Below, piece after piece: positions 5,888-9,291 of a stretch of DNA of 9,291 nucleotides. Within the stretch, counting starts at the first letter, position 1. Every line of letters starts with the position of its first letter. Below the pieces are notes generated by a model, which did not search any database, was not told the DNA's origin, and was given only the letters and a program-made list of their open reading frames with translations. Location of the stretch: assembly GCA_009885205.1 (NCBI GenBank), contig VFLE01000180.1:1-9291 (forward strand). Direction: 5' to 3'. Origin of the DNA: Candidatus Shapirobacteria bacterium (GTDB taxonomy: Bacteria > Patescibacteriota > Microgenomatia > UBA12405). The translations under genes were made by a program, and so were the position numbers.

Positions 5888-7999
5888 ATGTCATCTTGGA
5901 ATTTCGATATTGGAAAAACCACCAAATCTATAATTGATGATTCGGATATAAAAGAAAAAATGAAAAAAATACGAAAATCGAAAATGCAAAATAAAGACCC
6001 TATATTTGAAAATATTTTTGAGCCAAACGAAAAAACACATTTCAAAAAAATCGATTCCCTGGACACGACCATTTTGAAATACAATCCTATCCAGCTTTCC
6101 GCTCCGCGTGATCCGAGCCGAAGTATTTGGTCTAAAACCAAATTAATAGAAGGAATGACGTCCGATGATTTAAGCAAAAAAGGAATCAATATAACCGATA
6201 GTAACTCAAATATAGTAGATGCCGTAAACGCCCTATCTCTCAGTAATCCCGATAGTTTAACCGACATATACAACAAAATTTCGGATCAAAACAAGCAACT
6301 TGCCGAAAAAAAACCTCCTCTAGATGTTCTCACATTATCTCAAATTTCCGAGCAGGTAGACGCAAAAAAATCCAATGCGAATGCCCTGGATTTGAAAAAT
6401 GCCAATTTTTTATTCCCGAATTCTACTGTAGCCGATTTGCCCAATCGACCCGCTAGCACGGAGGCGGATGGACAAGGTGCGGGGGCTTTGCTAGATAGCG
6501 GTAAAAATTTTACCGATTCGATAAATTCCAAGATGACGAGTTCTTCCGAAACAATTGCGGTTTCCAATAAAATTAATGCGCTGAAAGGAGAAATGTCGGG
6601 AAGGTCACTCAAAAATCCGAACAATCCAATTGTATCGAATACAAGCCCCGGAGCGTCCCAAACGTCAAAAATAAAAGTGGCGGGTCTTGGAGATCAACTA
6701 AAAAAAGCAATGAAAAAGGCCCTTGATAATTTGAAGCGTATACTTTTTTTAGTATTTGAATGGATCGGGAAAAAAATAAAACTAGCTGGTGAAAAATTCA
6801 AGTCATTTTGTCTTCATTTTCGCGATAATTTTAATTATTTGGTCATTGTCATTGCGAATGCCCTTACAAGTAATAACGCGAGTGTTCCGGAAATAAAAGT
6901 ATTTTCCTCGGAAATAATGAAATTTACGACTGTTTTGTTTACCGCCGTATTTTTGTACAATTGGTATTATTTGATGTTCCATATGAACCCAGAAGATCGA
7001 TTGACTATAGATATTACCCAAAGCGTATTAGAACCAATGCCAATTGTGTATGCGTTTTTTGGTCCAAGTTTGCGCGTAGTAGAATTATTAGATTGGGTAC
7101 TATTGAGCAAAATTCCTGAATATACCCGAAAAGTGACAGGAGAAGAGGGAAAACCATTACAGTTTTTATTTATCGCCATCAGTTTTTTCATGTTGGTCCT
7201 AAGTAATTTCCAGACTATGGTATTAACCAGTTTTTTGAATGCCCTTAGTTTCAATTCAACCGAATCCATACTTTCGATTATTACGTCCGTCGTGGTTTTC
7301 GGATATGGTGCCAAGTTTATTTTTTGGGATTCTGGGATCTTCGGAAAAGCGTCGCAATTGAGTGGCATGATGGCGGCTTTTGCGATATTTGGCTGTCTCC
7401 TCCTCGCGATTTTTTACATGTTGTACATTTCATTTTTCGGCGTCCCTTTTGGTGTTTTGGGCGTAAATACATATATTTTTATCTATTCTTTTTTCGCAAT
7501 ATTGCTTTATAGCAATAAAGATGGCGTGGGTATACTCAAAGAAAATGTTACAGGCGGCATGTTTGGCGTAGCAAACGAAATTTATAAAGAAGTATCCCCC
7601 ACAACAGAAGAATTAAACGGAACCACACAGGAAGAAGAAGAGCCCGTAGAACCGGCGACAACGGCGGCCGGTAAATTGGCCAACGCATTCAGGCGATTAT
7701 TCGGCTGGATAAAATCCTTGGAAAAATACGTCAAATACATTAATATGTATATTGTGGAAATAATCATCATGTTGATTTTGATTCTGGGTATCGATACATA
7801 TACAAGCCAATACGGATCTATCCAATTTGATAAAACCACGTCCAAGACGGTCAATAGTATTGGATCTCCAGTTCGTAGCGCCTTTCATAATCTTTTTACA
7901 TGGCTTATTATTTTCAACGTATTATTGATTCTTTTTATTGGGGTGCGAATGGTGGCGAAATATTATCGAATCAAATTTCCCGTAGTGGAAGAGAGTTGA
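5888..7999 (+). CDS. Large multi-pass membrane protein with long polar N-terminal region, unknown function
   Basis: I do not recognise this 703-residue protein. Residues 1-260 are polar and rich in Asn, Ser, Lys and Asp, with no hydrophobic segment, and are probably largely disordered. Residues 260-312 are basic and helix-prone (KKAMKKALDNLKR; EWIGKKIKLAGEKFK), possibly an amphipathic membrane-surface helix. The rest is strongly hydrophobic, with likely transmembrane helices near 345-364, 384-405, 424-450, 460-480, 491-517, 524-541, 617-636 and 669-690, and perhaps another near 314-327. An acidic hydrophilic loop (QEEEEPVEP, 581-589) separates the last two helices from the rest. There is no transporter, channel or protease motif I can name. 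Its place between the capsid and glycosyltransferase genes suggests a protein of the virion inner membrane or of a viral factory membrane; this is inference. ATG at 5888 follows a TA-rich stretch. Real gene: long intact frame with a coherent membrane topology. Confidence 0.85.
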   Translation: MSSWNFDIGKTTKSIIDDSDIKEKMKKIRKSKMQNKDPIFENIFEPNEKTHFKKIDSLDTTILKYNPIQLSAPRDPSRSIWSKTKLIEGMTSDDLSKKGINITDSNSNIVDAVNALSLSNPDSLTDIYNKISDQNKQLAEKKPPLDVLTLSQISEQVDAKKSNANALDLKNANFLFPNSTVADLPNRPASTEADGQGAGALLDSGKNFTDSINSKMTSSSETIAVSNKINALKGEMSGRSLKNPNNPIVSNTSPGASQTSKIKVAGLGDQLKKAMKKALDNLKRILFLVFEWIGKKIKLAGEKFKSFCLHFRDNFNYLVIVIANALTSNNASVPEIKVFSSEIMKFTTVLFTAVFLYNWYYLMFHMNPEDRLTIDITQSVLEPMPIVYAFFGPSLRVVELLDWVLLSKIPEYTRKVTGEEGKPLQFLFIAISFFMLVLSNFQTMVLTSFLNALSFNSTESILSIITSVVVFGYGAKFIFWDSGIFGKASQLSGMMAAFAIFGCLLLAIFYMLYISFFGVPFGVLGVNTYIFIYSFFAILLYSNKDGVGILKENVTGGMFGVANEIYKEVSPTTEELNGTTQEEEEPVEPATTAAGKLANAFRRLFGWIKSLEKYVKYINMYIVEIIIMLILILGIDTYTSQYGSIQFDKTTSKTVNSIGSPVRSAFHNLFTWLIIFNVLLILFIGVRMVAKYYRIKFPVVEES

Positions 8000-8059
8000 T
8001 TTATTTAACTATCTCGAAATTACTTAAAATCGTTTTAGTTAGATAATCCAAGAGTGAAA
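8000..8059 (+). promoter_or_regulatory. AT-rich spacer before the glycosyltransferase gene
   Basis: This 60-bp AT-rich spacer lies between the membrane-protein stop (TGA at 7997-7999) and the glycosyltransferase ATG. It contains a weak 5-bp hairpin (TAAAA 8025-8029, TTTTA 8033-8037, TCG loop). None of the GGGAAC palindromes seen at the outer gene ends is present, and I found no AAAATTGA early-promoter word. Promoter function is inferred from position. Confidence 0.35.
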
Positions 8060-9094
8060 ATGGCAAAAAAAAATAAGCTTCCTTTTGTAAGCATATGCAC
8101 CCCCACGTTCAATCGTCGCCCTTTTATCCCAATCATGTTTGAATGTTTCAAGAATCAAAATTATCCCAAAGATCATATGGAATGGATTATTGTCGACGAC
8201 GGAACAGACAAAATCGAGGATTTGGTAAAATTGTCGGGGATCCCCCAAATCAAATATTTTGCGGTAAATGACAAAATGACCCTTGGTAAAAAGAGGAATT
8301 TTATGCATGAAAAGACCAAGGGATCAATCTTGGTTTATATGGATGATGACGATTATTATCCACCGGATCGTGTATCACATGCGGTAGATACCCTTTTGAA
8401 AAATCCATCAGCATTATGCGCTGGATCAAGTGAGCTGTATATTTATTTTAAACATATCAAAAAAATGTATCAGTGTGGTCCCTATGGACCGAATCATGCG
8501 ACCGCGGGGACTTTTGCATTTCGTAAAGAGCTGTTGAAACAAACCCGGTACGAAGATGACGCGTCTTTGGCGGAAGAGAAGCATTTTCTTAAAAATTATA
8601 CGATTCCTTTTGTTCAATTGGACCCGCTGAAATCGATCCTGGTTTTTTCGCATGAACATAACACATTCGACAAACGAAAATTATTGGAAAATCCGCATCC
8701 TCAATATATGAAGGAATCTTCGAAAACGGTGGATTTATTCATTAAATCGGTATACGAAACAGAAATAAAAGAATTTTTTATGCATCATATCGACGGACTT
8801 TTGGCAAAATACGAGCCAGGAGAGCCCAAAATGAAGCCGGATGTTTTGCGACAGATTGCGAAAATTGACGAAGAACGAGCGAAAATGATGAAGGACCAAG
8901 GCCTTGGCCAAGGCCAAAACCAAGGCTTTCCTCAGATTATAATGGAACAGCCGGGGAAAGAACCTAGAGCCATGACGCCTGAAGAAATTGTTGATTGCAT
9001 TAAACAATATCAACAAGAAAACCAAATGTTAAAAAAAAGGATCGAAGAATTGGAGAAACAAGAAAGACCTAGCTCAAGTTCGGCGCTTTACTAA
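8060..9094 (+). CDS. Family-2-type (GT-A fold) glycosyltransferase with C-terminal helical tail
   Basis: Predicted to transfer a sugar from a nucleotide-sugar donor, perhaps to decorate virion surface proteins or fibrils as known for several giant viruses; donor and acceptor cannot be read from sequence. Numbered from the ATG at 8060, the 344-residue protein has the GT-A landmarks. FVSICTPTFNRR (9-20) is the first strand and loop, and WIIVDDGTD (42-50) carries the acidic nucleotide-binding pair. LGKKRN (75-80) is followed by VYMDDDDYYPPDR (92-104) with the metal-binding DxD motif. LAEEKHFL (170-177) probably supplies the catalytic acid, and SHEHNTF (197-203) is a late metal or acceptor element. 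Residues 278-290 are a Gly/Gln-rich linker (QGLGQGQNQGF) and 308-336 a Gln/Glu/Lys-rich helix, likely a coiled coil. An in-frame GTG lies two codons upstream (8054), but ATG at 8060 is preferred for a eukaryotic virus. There is no signal peptide or membrane segment. A hairpin module follows the stop after 7 bp. Confidence 0.88.
   Translation: MAKKNKLPFVSICTPTFNRRPFIPIMFECFKNQNYPKDHMEWIIVDDGTDKIEDLVKLSGIPQIKYFAVNDKMTLGKKRNFMHEKTKGSILVYMDDDDYYPPDRVSHAVDTLLKNPSALCAGSSELYIYFKHIKKMYQCGPYGPNHATAGTFAFRKELLKQTRYEDDASLAEEKHFLKNYTIPFVQLDPLKSILVFSHEHNTFDKRKLLENPHPQYMKESSKTVDLFIKSVYETEIKEFFMHHIDGLLAKYEPGEPKMKPDVLRQIAKIDEERAKMMKDQGLGQGQNQGFPQIIMEQPGKEPRAMTPEEIVDCIKQYQQENQMLKKRIEELEKQERPSSSSALY
8896..8926 (+). 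repeat. In-gene CCAAGGC micro-repeat encoding a Gly/Gln linker
   Basis: Three copies of CCAAGGC (8896-8902, 8908-8914, 8920-8926) are spaced exactly 12 bp apart and keep the reading frame. The first lies within the perfect palindrome CCAAGGCCTTGG (8896-8907). They encode part of the QGLGQGQNQGF linker between the catalytic domain and the helical tail of the glycosyltransferase. The period suggests replication slippage. Confidence 0.75.
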
Positions 9095-9101
9095 TTTAGG
9101 G

Positions 9102-9138
9102 TTAAGGGAACCAAGGTTCCCTTAAGATCCCTCCTTTT
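9102..9138 (+). terminator. Hairpin 3'-end module of the glycosyltransferase gene
   Basis: Seven bases after the glycosyltransferase stop there is an 11-bp stem (TTAAGGGAACC at 9102-9112, GGTTCCCTTAA at 9115-9125) with an AA loop, then GATCCCTCCTTTT. The block matches the reverse complement of 150-186 at 36 of 37 positions, so it has the same orientation relative to its gene as the module after the poly(A) polymerase gene. By analogy with the mimivirus hairpin rule, it probably marks transcript cleavage and polyadenylation. Confidence 0.65.
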
Positions 9139-9291
9139 CAAGGGAACCTTGGTTCCCTTAAACCCTTATAAAAGGAGGGATCTTAAGGGTCTGGAATTCG
9201 CTTCGCGAATTATGATGACCTTGGTTCCCTTAAACCCTTATAAAAGGAGGGATCTTAAGGGAACCTTGGTTCCCTTAAACCCTTATAAAAG
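9139..9291. repeat. Right-end array of composite hairpin repeats
   Basis: A 44-bp block is identical at 9146-9189 and 9218-9261, 72 bp apart. It holds ACCTTGGTTCCCTTA, AACCCTTATAAAAGG and AGGGATCTTAAGGG. Its first 29 bases recur at 9263-9291, where the window ends. Hairpins lie at 9140-9159 (arms AAGGGAACC and GGTTCCCTT, loop TT), 9195-9211 (arms AATTCGC and GCGAATT, loop TTC) and 9255-9278 (arms TTAAGGGAACC and GGTTCCCTTAA, loop TT). The box GATGACCTTGGTTCCCTTA also occurs in the left array at 52-70 and 123-141. No gene was seen. The array runs off the right edge. Confidence 0.92.

Noticed and set aside
5716..6276. 186-residue open frame on the minus strand
   Set aside because: It is mostly antisense to the polar N-terminal part of the membrane-protein gene and runs into the repeat spacer. 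No recognisable domain; the overlapping plus-strand gene is far better supported.
6967..7368. 133-residue open frame on the minus strand
   Set aside because: Antisense to the membrane-spanning part of the 5888-7999 gene, with no motif and no spacer of its own.
8054..8059. GTG start for the glycosyltransferase, two codons upstream of the ATG
   Set aside because: GTG starts are a bacterial habit. All other genes here begin with ATG and the virus uses eukaryotic ribosomes, so the ATG at 8060 was chosen.
150..9138. Composite transposon with terminal inverted repeats
   Set aside because: There is no transposase or integrase in the block, the block carries core viral genes, and the inverted repeats abut gene 3' ends as a 3'-processing signal would. 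Kept only as an alternative in the findings.
9140..9278. Bacterial Rho-independent terminators
   Set aside because: The hairpins look similar in form but are not followed by a clear T run, and the gene content is viral and eukaryote-directed, so a 3'-processing hairpin is more fitting.

Overview
The window looks like a piece of a nucleocytoplasmic large DNA virus (giant virus) genome, most likely an algal or protist virus of the Imitervirales (the mimivirus-like order, mesomimivirid side). This placement rests on four things. There is a double-jelly-roll major capsid protein with the giant-virus N-terminus, and a viral-type poly(A) polymerase with two nucleotidyltransferase-like halves. The genes are uninterrupted, start with ATG and are tightly packed with AT-rich spacers. 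The 3' ends carry palindromic hairpins like those known from mimivirus transcripts. The family-level assignment is inference, because no phylogeny could be run.

Layout. Six genes form two divergent blocks that start from a 53-bp AT-rich spacer (4014-4066). The leftward block (minus strand, in transcription order) is a membrane-anchored PLC-like protein (2967-4013), an unrecognised protein with very basic ends (1687-2862), and the poly(A) polymerase catalytic subunit (183-1664). The rightward block is the major capsid protein (4067-5719), a large multi-pass membrane protein with a long polar N-terminal region (5888-7999), and a family-2-type glycosyltransferase (8060-9094). No tRNA, rRNA, CRISPR array or transposase was seen.

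Repeats. Both ends of the window lie in a family of short composite repeats built from hairpins around GGGAAC...GTTCCC, a GGAGGG box and a GATGACC box, with unit spacing of about 71-72 bp. A degenerate copy sits between the capsid gene and the membrane-protein gene. The two outermost genes end into a 37-bp module (150-186 and 9102-9138) that is 36/37 identical once the strands are matched. It lies in the same orientation relative to each gene, and the poly(A) polymerase stop codon is inside the hairpin. The simplest reading is a dedicated transcript 3'-end element that has been amplified or spread between genes.

How the genes fit together. Capsid protein, membrane protein and glycosyltransferase suit virion assembly and surface decoration. 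Poly(A) polymerase serves viral mRNA 3'-end formation, which makes the hairpin module beside it of particular interest. The PLC-like protein appears to have lost the catalytic residues of its fold and is probably a pseudoenzyme. Because both ends fall inside repeats, the window may also be a contig that was broken by repeats.
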